A DNA stretch of 64,000 nt from Apiospora phragmitis (taxonomy: Eukaryota > Ascomycota > Sordariomycetes > Amphisphaeriales > Apiosporaceae). The stretch is from positions 868,001 through 932,000 of the forward strand of contig JAQQWL010000002.1 in NCBI GenBank assembly GCA_038363925.1, in the 5' to 3' direction. The notes under the pieces are model-generated. The model did no database searches. It saw nothing but the letters and a program-made list of their open reading frames with translations, and was not told the origin of the DNA. This document shows, piece by piece, positions 1 through 15,525 of the stretch. The position numbers and the translations under genes are program-made. The first letter of the stretch is position 1. Every line of letters begins with the position of its first letter.

Positions 1-1840
1 TGGGCGGAGAACAGTTGCAACTGTGATGGTCAATAATCCCGCAGTGTGGTGAGTGAGGTGGTGGAATAAGGGTAGTGTCATCACGTACAGCTAGTAACGA
101 CCCAAACTGCAGCCAGGTAACCGTGGAAATAAACCATGGACACAAGGGGAGTACGAGTATGATTACAAAGATATTCCAGTATCCCTCTCGGTTTTGATAA
201 CATAGTTGGTATGTGTTGATGTCATATCTGTGATTACCAGGTCTGATACAGAGGAATGGGTAGTAAATACTTTCTCACATGAAGCAACGGAATATGCGGC
301 CGAGTGGACGATCGGTTGTAACAGTGGCACGAAGAGCATACAATACACGGTTATATGACCTGAGTATATAATATCGTGACTCCTATCTAGATAATGGACC
401 AAAGACAAGTCCACTGCCAGCATACTCAAGCCCAAAAGTGATTCACTGCGACGCCCACTGAATGTGGTATTATACACGTAGTATGAGCATTCGTAGAACA
501 GTAGACCACATATCAATTATGGGAAATCGACACGTCATACGTTGGCGTGGTTCACGAAGTCCTATAGATCACCATCCTATAGATCCATCAGTTTGGAGAC
601 TTCGCGAATAGGCACATGACCACTCAGCTGTTCATGACAGCCGAGTAGGTGCATGGAGTGCAAACAGATCATGCTAGGGATACTACCAATAAAATATCAT
701 GTGAGTTAGTGATACTCGCATTCCTACGAGATACTAGACATAAGCTTAACAAATGTGCATAGCGTTCAAAACGTGAAATAACAAATCGACCAATTCAACA
801 TGTCCAAACCACACCACACCATAAAACGCCTGCACTACATACAGAACCAGAGAGCGGATATTTTCAGCTTCGGAGTTATCTTATTTAGAATGCTGAGGCT
901 TAGTTGCCCTGAGAGGATTACGCATCATGTAGGCTGCAGCCTATGCAAATGTCAAACCACAACCAATATCTCGGCACATACTAGACTAGGCAGGCAATAT
1001 CCAACCTGGGATATGCAAGACTCTGTCCTCATTAGCTGGTCCGAGACACAGAAGCGAGAGATAGTGACTCATCGCACACCTTTATCCTATAGTCATGACG
1101 GTTGGTCATATTATCAAGCAACAAGACTCACGACGCGAGGCTGCGGCACAGCCTTGGCTAGATGTCGCCAGCCAGCCTTGCAACACAACTCGACTCTACT
1201 TGTCCACGATAACACCACCACAATGGTTCAGCAGCAAGCAATCCACGTGTGACTCATGTCACCCCAACAAGATTCGTGCCTACGAAATGACTCAACATAA
1301 ACTCCACGTCGACTTTTCTTGTCATGTGGTGTATTGATTCTGTATGCTAGGCACCCCAAGGTGAGCCACACTAGGCAAGGCTATCTACATGCTTTCGGTA
1401 ATGGCCGCATGGGTAGGATGGTGACCATGGATGACGCGACAAAGTTACGCGTATTGGCCTCCATGATTGATTACCTACGAGACCAAGACAGCAAGACGTG
1501 CCAGCTTACGCAGGAGACAGATCACACACAGCAGGAGACTTCACGAGGCAGGTGGAAAAAGACACGATGTGTTTGGTTTGTTTGCTTATTTCTCAAATGT
1601 TCCTGTCGGATTGATTATGCCTCGTCGGACAATCCTTATAATAGAAACCCCCATTCCCTTATGGTACACTTTGTGTGATCAGAACACCCTTAAAAAACGA
1701 AGAACCCAAATCCCATGATTCGTCATGACCAAGCCACTGTGCAGAAATAATTTGCGGCCATCGCAAGAAATGACTTTCGTAACAGACGTGAAACCAGAAC
1801 ACCTTCCAACAGTATGCGTGGACCCAACGCTTGCTTTGCT
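1..1840. other. Gene-poor 3' flank of histone H4
   Basis: This stretch lies downstream of the H4 gene and is noticeably more A+T-rich than the coding parts of the window. No reading frame here has recognisable homology over its length and none shows a convincing exon and intron structure. The only protein-like signal is a short kinase-like patch, listed separately. The H4 polyadenylation region should fall in the last few hundred bases; I cannot place the exact site. Confidence 0.6.
800..1252 (+). pseudogene. Open frame with a short protein-kinase-like patch (possible relic)
   Basis: The frame encodes 150 residues. Residues 18-34 (bases 851-901) read RADIFSFGVILFRMLRL, which resembles kinase subdomain IX, where the conserved Asp and Gly sit in a D-x-x-S-x-G pattern before a hydrophobic helix. 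Nothing before or after matches other kinase landmarks: there is no HRD catalytic loop, no DFG and no APE. The rest of the translation looks random and rich in Thr, His and Arg. It may be a decayed fragment of a kinase gene or a chance match. I would not annotate it as a functional gene. Confidence 0.2.
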
Positions 1841-5000
<3,160 letters not shown>

Positions 5001-5637
5001 GCGCGACTCTCCTGGGTCTTCTGGGGATGCATAGTGGAGGACGAACAACTTCATGAATTGCACAATGGGATGGTTTTGATGACAACGGTTTTACAGGGCA
5101 AGGGTAATCATGGCGTTAGTGATCGCGTTGTTTTTGCACATTTGATGCTCGACAGCGAGCCTTCTTCTCGGATTGTATAACAGGACAGTTTCCTTACGAG
5201 GACTGCATCACTGAACAATGGAATTGATATGAACTGAAACAAACCCACATCATCTTCTCGCCCTACTCGCGACTTGTCTCTTGACAGTGACTTGAACCAA
5301 CTGCCTTCCGTATTACCCGCTGCAGCGTGGCTAGACCAACGTGTTTTACTTAGAAGCCTGCCTGCAATATGGTACTTAGTGGGCGTTCGTGGTTATTGCA
5401 TGGCGTTTGCCATCGTGGCCTCTTGTCCCAGTTTTACTCGCGAGAACATGTAGCCAACAGTCGCCATCAACGATGATATTATGGTTGGTATTTGTGCGAA
5501 TGCCTCCAAGTATGTAAGTAGATGGACAAGATGTTTCCCAATTGACTACGTGCAAGTTCTGTTGACACATGCATCACCATCCACACAGATAGTCCTGCTC
5601 TGCTCTTCCATTCGATAATTCCCATCTTCCAAATCTT
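5001..5637. other. Convergent intergenic region, H3 to GST kappa
   Basis: This is the tail-to-tail spacer between the 3' ends of H3 and the GST-kappa gene. It should hold both polyadenylation regions. No conserved reading frame, RNA gene or repeat was seen. Confidence 0.6.
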
Positions 5638-7018
5638 CTAGAGCACCGACTTCCACCCCCCTTCGCACGGCCTCGGGAGCTCCATGAACTGCAGGACCTG
5701 GCCCATGTGGTCGACGCCCCAGAAGCCCTCGGTTTGCCCCTGGGCGTTGGTGCACACCATCCACGGCAGGCCGAAGGCGCCGTCGGCGAAGGCCTTGTCC
5801 GTGTTCTCCTTGAGGGCCGTCTTGCCTACGGTGGAGGCGTCGGCGAGGGCTGTTTTGGGGGAGAAACACATGACATGGCAAATTAGCAAAAAATGCAATG
5901 GGGCTCTTCTTCAAGTGTTCGTTCTATCTGCCTAGAGGGTCTGGGGGTTTCGTGTGTTTCTTTGGCTTCTTTCTCTCTCTCTCTCTCTCGTATTGCCACC
6001 ACTTTTTCCCTCGAGCCGTGCTCGTGGCAACAAGGAGTATTTGGTACGGCTTGGCATTTGCCTGACCGAACAGAAGAGAAGAGAGAAGAGAGAAAGACAT
6101 GAAAGAAGAAGGGAGCACGAAGGAGACAAGAAGAAAAGAGAAAACTCACCCTTCCCAGCCGTCTCCTCCCCGAGGACCTTAACCAGCAGCGGCCCGAAGA
6201 CGTCGGGCTTGGCGATCTCGGCGTGCTCGGTCCACATGGCGGCGTAGAGGGCCTCGAGGGCGCGGACCAGCTTGTCTTGGCTCTCAGAGCCCTCCTGTCG
6301 CGACAGGGTGCAGACGGCGCGCATCGTGTGCAGCGTGTTGGGCGGGAAGTTGGCGGGCGTGGTCTCCTTCATGGGCACGCCGAAGGCGCGGGCCCAGCGG
6401 AGGCGCTCCTGGCCGATCCATTTGTCCTTGTCTGGCGCGGGGTTGTCGCGGTGGCGCGCGTGTTAGTTGGTTGGGTCATCTTTCTGCCTGCGATGCAAGG
6501 GATGATGGATGAATGGATGGATGGATGGACGGGAAGAATGCCTGTATGCAGGGTATATGCTCTGCTATGCTATGCATGGTTGGTGATGACGGCCTGGGTG
6601 GTACTGGTGATACTGGTGATACTGGTGATACTTACTCTTGATCTGGATAGGCGCTGTGTTGCCGCACTGTAAATATTTGTATCGAACCATTAATTCACCC
6701 GTTTCTCTATCTACGGCTTCGTCCTCCTGCCCACCGCAGCAGCCGGCCGTGGAGGTGTAATGTGCCACTTACCGCATGCATCAGCCCGCCGAGAAAGACG
6801 GGGATGTACTCTACTTTGACGCCCTTGAAGACGGGGTCATGCTGTAGCAGCAGCAAGCAAACATTGTCAGCCAGTCAGACCGAGAAGCGATATATCCAAC
6901 GAAAAATGCAAGATTTCCCGGGGCGGGGGGGCTTTCCTCTTACTCTCAAGATGTGGAAGGCCTGGTAGGCGAAGGGGCTGACCACATCGACATACAGGCG
7001 GATACTGGGCGCGACCAT
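5638..7018 (-). CDS. Kappa-class glutathione S-transferase / DsbA-like thioredoxin-fold protein
   Basis: Predicted GST-kappa (2-hydroxychromene-2-carboxylate isomerase/DsbA superfamily) enzyme; known members are mitochondrial or peroxisomal and act on glutathione conjugates. Five exons join in frame: 6944-7018, 6773-6841, 6636-6666, 6431... down to 6150, and 5638-5849, giving 222 residues, the usual family length. The N-terminus MVAPSIRLYVDVVSPFAYQA shows the VxSPxAY active-site turn with Ser in place of the DsbA Cys pair. The central part has FLGGLMHACGN and WIGQERLRWARAFGVPM, and the C-terminal part has FGLPWMVCTNAQG and GFWGVDHMGQV, a hallmark of the family. The 300-bp last intron is rich in simple sequence. 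No frame break is seen. It has its own transcription unit between H3 and RPA190. Confidence 0.9.
5971..6146. repeat. CT microsatellite and purine-rich tract inside a GST-kappa intron
   Basis: A (CT)n run at 5971-5989 and a GA-rich tract at about 6070-6146 lie in the same 300-bp intron. They are roughly complementary, so the intron transcript could fold back on itself and bring donor and acceptor together. Confidence 0.7.
6605..6631. repeat. Three tandem copies of a 9-bp unit in intron 3 of GST kappa
   Basis: TGGTGATAC is repeated three times next to the intron-3 donor. On the gene strand this places repeated GTATC motifs directly after the GTAAGTATC donor. A short ATGG repeat sits further into the same intron near 6508-6530. 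Confidence 0.8.
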
Positions 7019-7623
7019 GGTGGCGGGCTGGCTCTGGGTTTCCAAGCAATCAAATCAATCCAAAATACCAAATATGCAGGTGTCCGTTCCGATGATTGGT
7101 AACAGTAACACCTATATCCAATCGCAGTAGCACAGAAGGAGAGATATCACTTATATTGCGACTTATTGCAACAGGTCAAACCGGCATTTATGTTCCAATG
7201 ATTCTCAGGATTGCTTTTCAATAACAACATGACAACATACATATCTTATCTGGGCTCCAACGGACGTAAGCTCAACCTCGGCTTGTGGACCGCTTCAGTA
7301 ATCCAGAGACAATGTGGGGGTGGAGAATATACCGAACTGACGTCTGGTTTCGGCACTTTGCCCGATTGCGTCCGACTATCAGTTAGTTGAGCATCCTGGA
7401 CTCGTCACCCGCATTTCACACAGTAAGAGAGGTAGGATATAACTATTGATTTGATTGGAAAAGCTGCCACTCGACGGGGGTATCCATCCATCTATAGGTA
7501 TACATCATCATTCAACGGACACAAAAATTACAGTACAAAGACCCGGCAAGCTTAACAAAATGCGAATAAGCAGTAAACATTGCAGAATTCCTTTTTCCCC
7601 TTTTGTGACGCCTCTTTCAAATA
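7019..7623. other. Spacer between GST kappa and RPA190
   Basis: It contains the GST-kappa promoter and the RPA190 3' untranslated region (both genes run leftward). No reading frame, RNA or repeat of note was seen. Confidence 0.6.
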
Positions 7624-10600
7624 TTAAACCATCTGGTTCTTTCCGTTCTTGGCATGCAACCTCGTCAGCACGTCGAATGCGCCCGTGCCCACCTTGCTGA
7701 GTCTACCCATGACGATGCAACTACTGGGTGTCGTGAGATCGTCCCAGTCGCCATCGAGAACAGCATCCTTCAGGAAGGCCAGTGTCGTCTCGAAACTCAT
7801 CTTGGTGAAGGGACTGACGTTGCCCCGGAGACCCATTCGGTTGAAGGGAGTAAATGTGCCATTGCGCGTCATGTAGTCTCCGATCAGGTTGAGATGGCGG
7901 TTGTCGACACTGATACCGTGACCACCGAAGACGGCCGACAATTCCTGGATGATGCCGCTGCGCGCCGCTTCGACACCATACACCCGGAGCACGGCCGCGA
8001 TGTCGTTGGTCTGCGTCTTGTTGGGGTTGATCATGTGAGGGTACTTCTGCATCGCCACCAGGTTCACACCGTTGGTGTGGATGACGGGTCGCTGCATTTC
8101 CTCGCCCGTGGCAGGGTCCTTAACCTTCTCATCGGCCACATACGTGCAGTCACTGATGCCCTCGATCTGCTGGATCACAGTCTTCTTGACCGCCGATTGC
8201 ACAATGCTCAGCATGAGGATCTTGGGCATGTTGGCATCGAACTCCAGGGACAACTCGCACCATCGGCCACGCTTCTCATCGCACGCGAACTGCGAGACGG
8301 CTCCGAATCTTTCCTTGGCCCGTGCCTCACGGCTCCTGTTCAGCTTTTGCCTGTCAACACCAGTGGCCTCATCATCTGAGTCGTCGTCATCATCATCGAC
8401 CTCTGGCCGGGGGCTACCGCCAAAGCCTTCATCTTCCGGTAGGTCATCCTCGTCGTCATCCACGCCATCCCGCTCCATGTTTTGCTGGATGTGGTCGTCA
8501 TCGTCGTCATTGGGACCGTAGGAGACGGCCTCGGTTCGGTTCTGGCGTGATTTGGCATTGGTGGCATCATCATCGCCATCGTCGTCGTCGTCATCATCCT
8601 CGTCACGGGGCGCACGCTCGCCATCGGGCGCTGCCATCTCGACATTACCAGACTTGACGCCAATTTCAGGAGCCGAAGCCGCGTCTCTTGCAGCTCTTGC
8701 CTTGATCTCCTTCTTGATGGACTTCTCCAACAGCGTCAAGAACTTACTCTCCACCACCCTGAGGACATCGCCGATCTTGATGCCGTAGGTATTGGTATAC
8801 TCCTCCGACTTGAAGAACTGAAGCTTGATATCGTAGATCTTGGCAAGGCGGTAGCCGACGCCCTTGCCCACACGCTCTTTCACGACGACCTTGTCGGTGA
8901 CGTGGGAAAGTGGTAGCTTGCTGATGGCCTTTGAAAAGCGAGTGATCTCTTCTTCAGAAAGCTCCTCGTTCACCATCAGCGTCATGGCTGGTGTCGAAAT
9001 GTGGTCACTAGCAGTCATGAGAATTTCTCGGAGACGAGAATACCCAGGGTAACGTTCTTGGCCGAATGTCCTGCCAAATGGAAAGTGTTCAGCGTCATCT
9101 GTGTCGACGGCTCACCAACCGACTGTCCGGCAACGATACCGACGGCCTCACCCGGTTCCACGAGGGAGTTGAGATACTTGGTGTGCAGGAGAATCTCAGC
9201 ATACTTGCGAGCAATGAGCTCGGTGGATGCTGATTTATCACCCTTCTCTTTGAGGAGACGATCCTCATTGTTCTTAATGTATTCAGTAAGCTTCTCGTAG
9301 AACTTCTCCGAGGTGGCGAAGGCGTGGCGGTTGGGGTTCAATTCGGTCGAGATGGGATCACGAGCACGAGCGCTGTTCGCCTTGGCTTCTTTGACGGCCT
9401 TCTTCATGTACTTCTGCGCGTACTCCTTGGAGGAGAAGATATCCTGGTTCCAGCCTCTCTCGTCGATGGAAAGTTGCGCGACCTCAGAAGCCCGGTTTCG
9501 AAGCACAAAGCCAAAGTCGTGAAGGTACTTTTGCTTAGTGATGTCCAACCCGTCTTCTCCGTACAGGAACTGAATCATGGACCCATCGGCATCTCTGACC
9601 GAGGTATCGTAGGCAACCTTAAGGCCTTCCATGCCCTTGATCAGACAGCGTTGCAGGTATCCGGATCTTGATGTCTTGACAGCGGTATCAATCAGACCTT
9701 CACGTCCAGCCATGTGATGGAAATAGTACTCTTGAGGCCGGATGCCCGTCAAGAAACGATTCACGATGTAACCTCCGGCGCGAACATTGGTCTCGAACGG
9801 CCGAAAACAGGGCAAAGACTTCCCGCTCACCATGAGTGGTACTCTTCGGCCTTCCAAAACTTGTTGACCAAGGTTGCAAGAGATGAGGTTGGCATTGACG
9901 CCGCTACCCTTGGCTCCAGACGAAGTCATCGACTGCATTTGGTTCTTGGGGAAGGGTTTCTCAAGACCGTCCGGAAGACAGGCCTTGGTGACTTCACTCG
10001 AAACATTGGAGTTTGCTGCGTTCATCATCGTATCGAGACCTTCCTGCTGACTATCGTTCCTCATAACAGCCTCTAGGCGCTCGAGAAGCAGGGGATCTGA
10101 GGGAGTGATGTCTTCATTCTCGTCCAAACTGACATACTTGGCAGCTGCTTTCAGACCAATGGTCGAAGCAGCAGCCAGTTGCTCCTTACGGTTCTTCTCT
10201 CCTTCAGGCGTAAGGCGCAAATCATCCATACCACAACTGAAGGCTCGCATGGCGAGGTACCGGGTGAGCAGCCTGCCCATGCAACTCAGGAGCTTTGCAG
10301 CAGTCTCAGGCCCCCATGTCTCGTGGATTGCATGGATGAAACCTCCACCGCTGGGACCCAGATGCGCCTTATCGAGAATACCATGAATGAACTCTCCATC
10401 CTGGAACAAGACTTTGCCCTCCTCGGTCTTTGACCCCCAACGTGACGCTGGCAATGATGTTCTACCAGTCATCCACAAGTCGCCGAAGCCAATGGGCTTG
10501 ATGTTCTTCAAAATGGTAGTAATGACTTGCTTTCCAGTCCACCGACGTACGGGCTTCAAGATGGTGGGAAGGAACCAGCTCGATCCTGTCAGACGTGATG

Positions 10601-12863
10601 TGTCCATGTTCCGGTCGAAGGGCACCGTAGACAAGCTGGTGATAGGCGCCTTGGTCCAAGAAGGTATCTTTGTTGCAAAGGGCGACGGATACGGACAAAT
10701 GGTCTTGAATCAGACCTCGCAGGGGCTTTCCAGCAGTGTAAGAGAGATACTGGTGGTCGGTATCGGCGATTTGCATGGCTTCGGCCCTGGCCAGCTCGTT
10801 TTGAGGGAAATGCATATTCATCTCGTCACCGTCGAAATCAGCGTTGTATGTGTTACAGTTGGCGTAGTGCATGCGGAGAGTCTTCTCATTAGGCAGTACA
10901 CGCACTCGGTGCCCCATGATGGAAGGCTTGTGCAGTGTTGGCTGACGGTTCATCAGGACAACATCTCCATTTCCAAGATGCCGGTGAACCTTCTTGCCCT
11001 TCTGGGTGTTCTCGTTATGATTGCTAGGGGCGAGCAACTGATTGGCCAATGCCACACGGTCCTCGGCTGACTTCTTCTTGAGGTTGATGATCTGGCCATT
11101 CTCGTTCTCGATGGCGGCTGCACCTGGCCACTTGTCCGGACCATTGATCACGGCCTGTTGCATCTCGCGGAAATTGTGGCTTGTGACAGGTTCGGGATAT
11201 GTCAACTTCCTGGCGAACACGGGCGGGACACCGATTTCGCTCGTCTCGATATTCGGGTCCGGACTGATGACGGAACGAGCGGCATAGTTCACTCGCTTAC
11301 CCATCATGTTCTTTCGGAACAGACCTTCTTTCTTCTCGAGCTTCTGCTTGATTCCGTCGGCTTGTCGCTTGGCAGCTGCTCCCCGAACGGGATTTCGGTC
11401 CTTGTCAATCAGCGAGTTGACTGCGTCCTGCAGCGCAGCGCTGGCCTCGTGCAGTTCACTGATATCCCTTTTCCGGCCGACATGCTCTGTGGAGTTGGCT
11501 GCCTTGTGAAGTTCGCCAAAGATCTGTGCGATCCTAGACGAAGCATTGAGAATAACCTTGTACAGGCCGTTCTGGTCAGACTCGGCAAGACTGCCGCCGG
11601 CAGCCATAGCCTCGGGTCGGAACTTGTTGGGCGGGACCAGGACGGTTTTGACGAAGAAAGACTCAGCTGAGATAGGTTTTGACTGCATACTTTGCGGCTT
11701 GGAATTGTAAAGCAGTGATATCATCTCTTGCTCCTTCTCGAATAGCAGGTTCAACCTGGACAAGACCTCTATCGAGCCAACATATCGCTGAGCAGGCTCT
11801 TCCTTTTGAGACCTGGAAGGTTTCTGCATGGCATCGGTCATGACAACATCCCCGTTCTCGTCGAGTTCTTCCCCTTCGCCCTCGTCGCTTGGCTCCTCCT
11901 CCTCTTCCGGTTCCTGCTCTTCTTCGCTCGACTGTAGCTCAACATCGGCAATGGCCTCGTCGGTGCTGTGGTGCTGTTTCTTCTTCTCAGAAGAAGCCTT
12001 GGTCCCTAGTGTGAGAGTCAAGGCGTCCTTTCTTCGGAAGTTGCCTTGGGCCATCTTGGCTGCGTCCTTTTTCGACAGAGCCTTCTCGAAAATCTTGACA
12101 AACTGGTCCTTTCTGTAGCTTGGTGAGATACCTTTACAGGTCGCGCAATTTCTGCCCTTGACCATATCTCGGAAGAATTCCTTGACGATTTCCCTGCGCG
12201 TCTCGGCAGAACCCTCATGTTTCCCTTTCCGAATCTCCGAAGTGGCGAACCTATGCCTCCTCAACGCATGCTCTGTATAGGCCACTCGCATCTGGATGAC
12301 CCTTTCCATGGACGCATTGTCCATAGACTCGTCGGCCATTGATGGAACACCAGGAATGTCCTTGGTGTCCGATGTGATCTTGTCAAGATAATGGGCTTCG
12401 TTAAGGAGACCAAGCTGCAACAAGCGTAGTTTGCAAGAGACGAGGGCGAGGTCTTCTTTCCTCATGCGGAAGCGGTAGCAGTATGCACATTGTGCTCGGA
12501 GCAGTCGCATAATCTGGTCGAGGAATACTGGGTGATAGACAGGGACCTGTACGAGTTACGGTCAGTCGGATGTTCGCATTCCTTGACCATCTAGTCTGCG
12601 AGGATTGGGAGACATACTGGAAGGTCGATATGGCCGGAGTGGCCAGGACAATTGATCTGGTTTAGACCGCATGTAGAACACTGGTGCTCCGCCCATGCTC
12701 CAAGAGCAGGGTCCTGGAGACCGCCAGGGAGAGGATTATTCAGATCATCGAAGCTTTCGGGGTTTTCAATGCGCTTGACCGAGATGGCTTTGATTTCGGC
12801 AGGGGTGAGGAAGTCGAAATCGACGCTGTCGATACCCGACGAGATAGGCTGCGAGATGTTCAT
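7624..12863 (-). CDS. RPA190: DNA-directed RNA polymerase I largest subunit (A190)
   Basis: Catalytic subunit of RNA polymerase I, which makes the large rRNA precursor in the nucleolus. Exons are 12618... up to 12863 and 7624-12546, with a 71-bp intron. The coding length is about 1722 residues. The N-terminus carries the zinc site [17 protein letters not shown]. The catalytic metal motif [10 protein letters not shown] lies at 10816-10845, and the bridge helix/trigger loop area ([21 protein letters not shown]) is near 9070-9130. An Asp/Glu-rich insert at about 8350-8600 is typical of A190 rather than RPB1 or RPC160. Two single-base frame breaks occur: an extra base near 10569-10570 and a missing base near 9037-9038. 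They cancel, so both ends share one frame. The gene is essential, so these are probably sequence errors. It is divergent from PRP3. Confidence 0.95.
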
Positions 12864-13641
12864 GGTGGATAGATGGTGGTGTGACCGGCGGTGCAGGAGC
12901 GGCTTGCTCGTCTAGGATTGGCCAGGATCTAGCAAACTGGCGACTATAGTTTACAAGAGTCAACAGAGGAGATAATATACTCTAGGCCTCAGCTTGGCCT
13001 AGAGCATTCAGAGATTGCATATCCCTCGGTAGCCGGGGTGGCGGGACAGGAAAAAGTGAAGGTATCTCGGTTTTGCTACGGCTACGTGGGGTGGACGTTT
13101 CACTGTTTTGCTTCGGTTTGCTCAGCATTGATTGAATAGACCGGGACTGGCAGAAAACCAGAGGCGCAACCTGCCGACAACTTTTTTTAGCGGTGAAAAA
13201 CGGCAGATAGCGGGGCGCTTTAGCGGCTTCACTTAGACTTACAGTGGGAAAGCTAGTGGGCCGCTCTCTCTCTGTCTGCTTGGAGTTGGATTCCGTCAAA
13301 AGAAAGCCACGTGACTTGGACCAAAGGTGCAGGTGCTGTCAGAAGCTCGCTTTAACTCCAAAGGTTAACAGTACAGACTTGACTTGGGTATCCGAACAGG
13401 CTAACCTAAGGCATATATCAATCAAGTCGCTGCCTCTGCATTCCAGCTTCTGCCGACTTGCCTATTATCTTACAGCACCATCTCTAACACCCGACTGTCC
13501 TTGACATTGCGTCCGTTGCGGTCGCTGATCCTAGCTTCTTGCGCTGGCCTTTTGTCCACAGGCACTCTCGCCTATCGACGGACGTCACAAAGGTACCTGG
13601 CCAGCCTTCATTCTCCCCTCACATCTACATCTCCCTCCACC
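12864..13641. promoter_or_regulatory. Divergent promoter of RPA190 and PRP3
   Basis: This 778-bp spacer separates the start codons of two essential housekeeping genes transcribed outward, so it should contain both promoters. I see no clear TATA box. An apparent upstream extension of the PRP3 frame lacks an upstream ATG and does not look conserved. Confidence 0.55.
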
Positions 13642-15110
13642 ATGAATCGACACGGCTCACCTGGCCTCGGGCCAAGACACGATGCTTCGAACCGAGTCCA
13701 GAAACCTGAGGGGCTTTCGGCAGCCGACAAGCTTGCCGCTCTCAAGGCCCGAGTCGCTGCTGCTGTCGGCTCTAGCCAGGCGAAAGGCGGCTTATCGACG
13801 CCCTTACACCCGGCTCTCGCAGACGTGTCCGCGCCGCCGCAAAAGAACGTCGCTACTGGAGGACTTGCCGTAGGACTCCATCCAGCCCTCGCTGACTTGG
13901 GCGCGCCCCCAAACCGTTCGCCAAGTCGAACCAATCAAAGAACTCGAGATACACGCCCAAACCGAAGTCCACAGCGCCGGAACACAATCCGTATCTTGCC
14001 GATTCTTCCAATCTTCCACCTACTGGCGCCAAGCCTCGCCAGTCACGGCAACTAGTATTCAATCAGAAGGGCAAGTACATCGCCCAGGCGAACGCCTTAC
14101 GGAGACAGGCTGCCTTGGAGGAGTTGAAGCGCAAGATCACCCAAACGACGAAGCGCATCGAAGACGATTCGGAAAAGAGCTTTCTTGTGGAAGCGCCACC
14201 ATATATAGAGTGGACAGACGAGGGTCTGCTTTCGGGGCCCTCATATGATTCCGAATTTAAGATCGACACACCCGATTCCATTATCACGGCCTATATTCAA
14301 CATCCCGTGGCCATCGAACCCCCTCAAGACAAGAACATTCCGGAGCCCAAGCCCATGTACCTGACACCAAAGGAACAGGCCAAGATGCGGAGACAACGCC
14401 GAATGGCCGATCTTCGGGAACTGCAGGCCAAACAGAGACTAGGCCTTGTGGAGCCGGAGAAGCCCAAGGTGAAGATGAGCAATTTAATGAGAGTCCTTGG
14501 GCAGGAGGCTGTATTGGATCCTTCTGCCGTAGAAGCCAAAGTTCGCAAAGAGGTTGCCGAGAGGCACGACGAGCATCTCCAGCGCAACGACGAGCGAAAG
14601 CTTACCAAAGAGCAACGCCACGAGAAGCTTGCCACCAACCAAGAAAAGGACGCCGCGCAAGGTCTACATGTGCTGGTGTTCAAGATTACGACTCTTGTCA
14701 ACGGCCAGCATCGGTTCAAGATTGGCCGAAACGCGGAACAGATGGCTTTGACGGGCGCCTGTGTGGTGCATCCCAAACAAAGCCTGGTAATAGTGGAGGG
14801 TGGTTCTTACAGCATACGCAAATACAAGCAGCTCATGCTGAACCGCATCGACTGGACGGAAAACGCTCCTTCCAGGGACAAGACGGCGGAAAAGGCCGAG
14901 GTCATGCGGGAATGGCTCAAGGCCGAAGACGAGAAGGGACTCAAAGACCTGGGGACCAACAAGTGCGAGCTCGTGTTCGAGGGTGATATCCGAGAACGCG
15001 CCTTCAGCAAGTGGGGCTCGAGGGTGATGGAGTCGGATACGGATGCTCGCGACTATCTTCAGCGCTTCAAGTATCAAGAGTTCTGGAATGTGGCGAAGTC
15101 GATGCCCTAG
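13642..15110 (+). CDS. PRP3: U4/U6 small nuclear ribonucleoprotein PRP3
   Basis: Component of the U4/U6.U5 tri-snRNP required for pre-mRNA splicing; acts in the nucleus. It is a single-exon gene; the start is the first ATG of the frame, in a CACC ATG context. Once one missing base in the C5 run at 13906-13910 is allowed for, the length is exactly 490 codons (489 residues). The conserved PRP3 core is clear: YLTPKEQAKMRRQRR, the LGLVEPEKPKVKMSNLMRVLG block and AVLDPSAVEAKVRKEV. The C-terminal DUF1115 domain follows with LTGACVVHP, VIVEGG and LMLNRIDW. The N-terminal third is low-complexity with two repeated HPALAD motifs. It is divergent from RPA190. Confidence 0.95.
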
Positions 15111-15525
15111 AGCAGGCTGGTGATATGGTAACGTCGGGCCACTTATACCCATGTACTATTATATCCGTGCTGCCCCTTCGTTTTCCGATCGTCTGGATAC
15201 AGCTGAGTTTGGCCTTAAAAGCATTTTGATAATTACAAACTCCAATTATGAGATGGTTCGCATTGCACCGTCAATTGTATTCTTGCGGATCTGCGTGATT
15301 GGAAAGAACATGAAACCATCTACCTCATGAATCATCAGCATATTAGTGACCAGGGATACGTCGACTGACTATTGAAAGAAGCGCTGTCACTTGAGGGTTT
15401 GAGCACACAGTGATCTTGTTATTGCCTGGCTGCTCCAAGATTCCTTCCAGCCCAACTTCCAAGCCGTATTGTGCGTATCCTTCGATCTATATAGGATAAC
15501 CATGTTGCACCACCAGGCTGGATTT
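15111..15525. other. Convergent spacer, PRP3 to MFS transporter
   Basis: This tail-to-tail spacer should contain the two 3' untranslated regions. No further feature was recognised. Confidence 0.6.

Noticed and set aside
7654..8379. Open frames on the + strand opposite RPA190
   Set aside because: Antisense shadows of a highly conserved polymerase gene; no independent coding signal.
9036..10575. Programmed frameshifting in RPA190
   Set aside because: The two sites share no slippery motif, opposite shifts would be needed, and similar breaks occur in unrelated genes of the window; sequence error is simpler.
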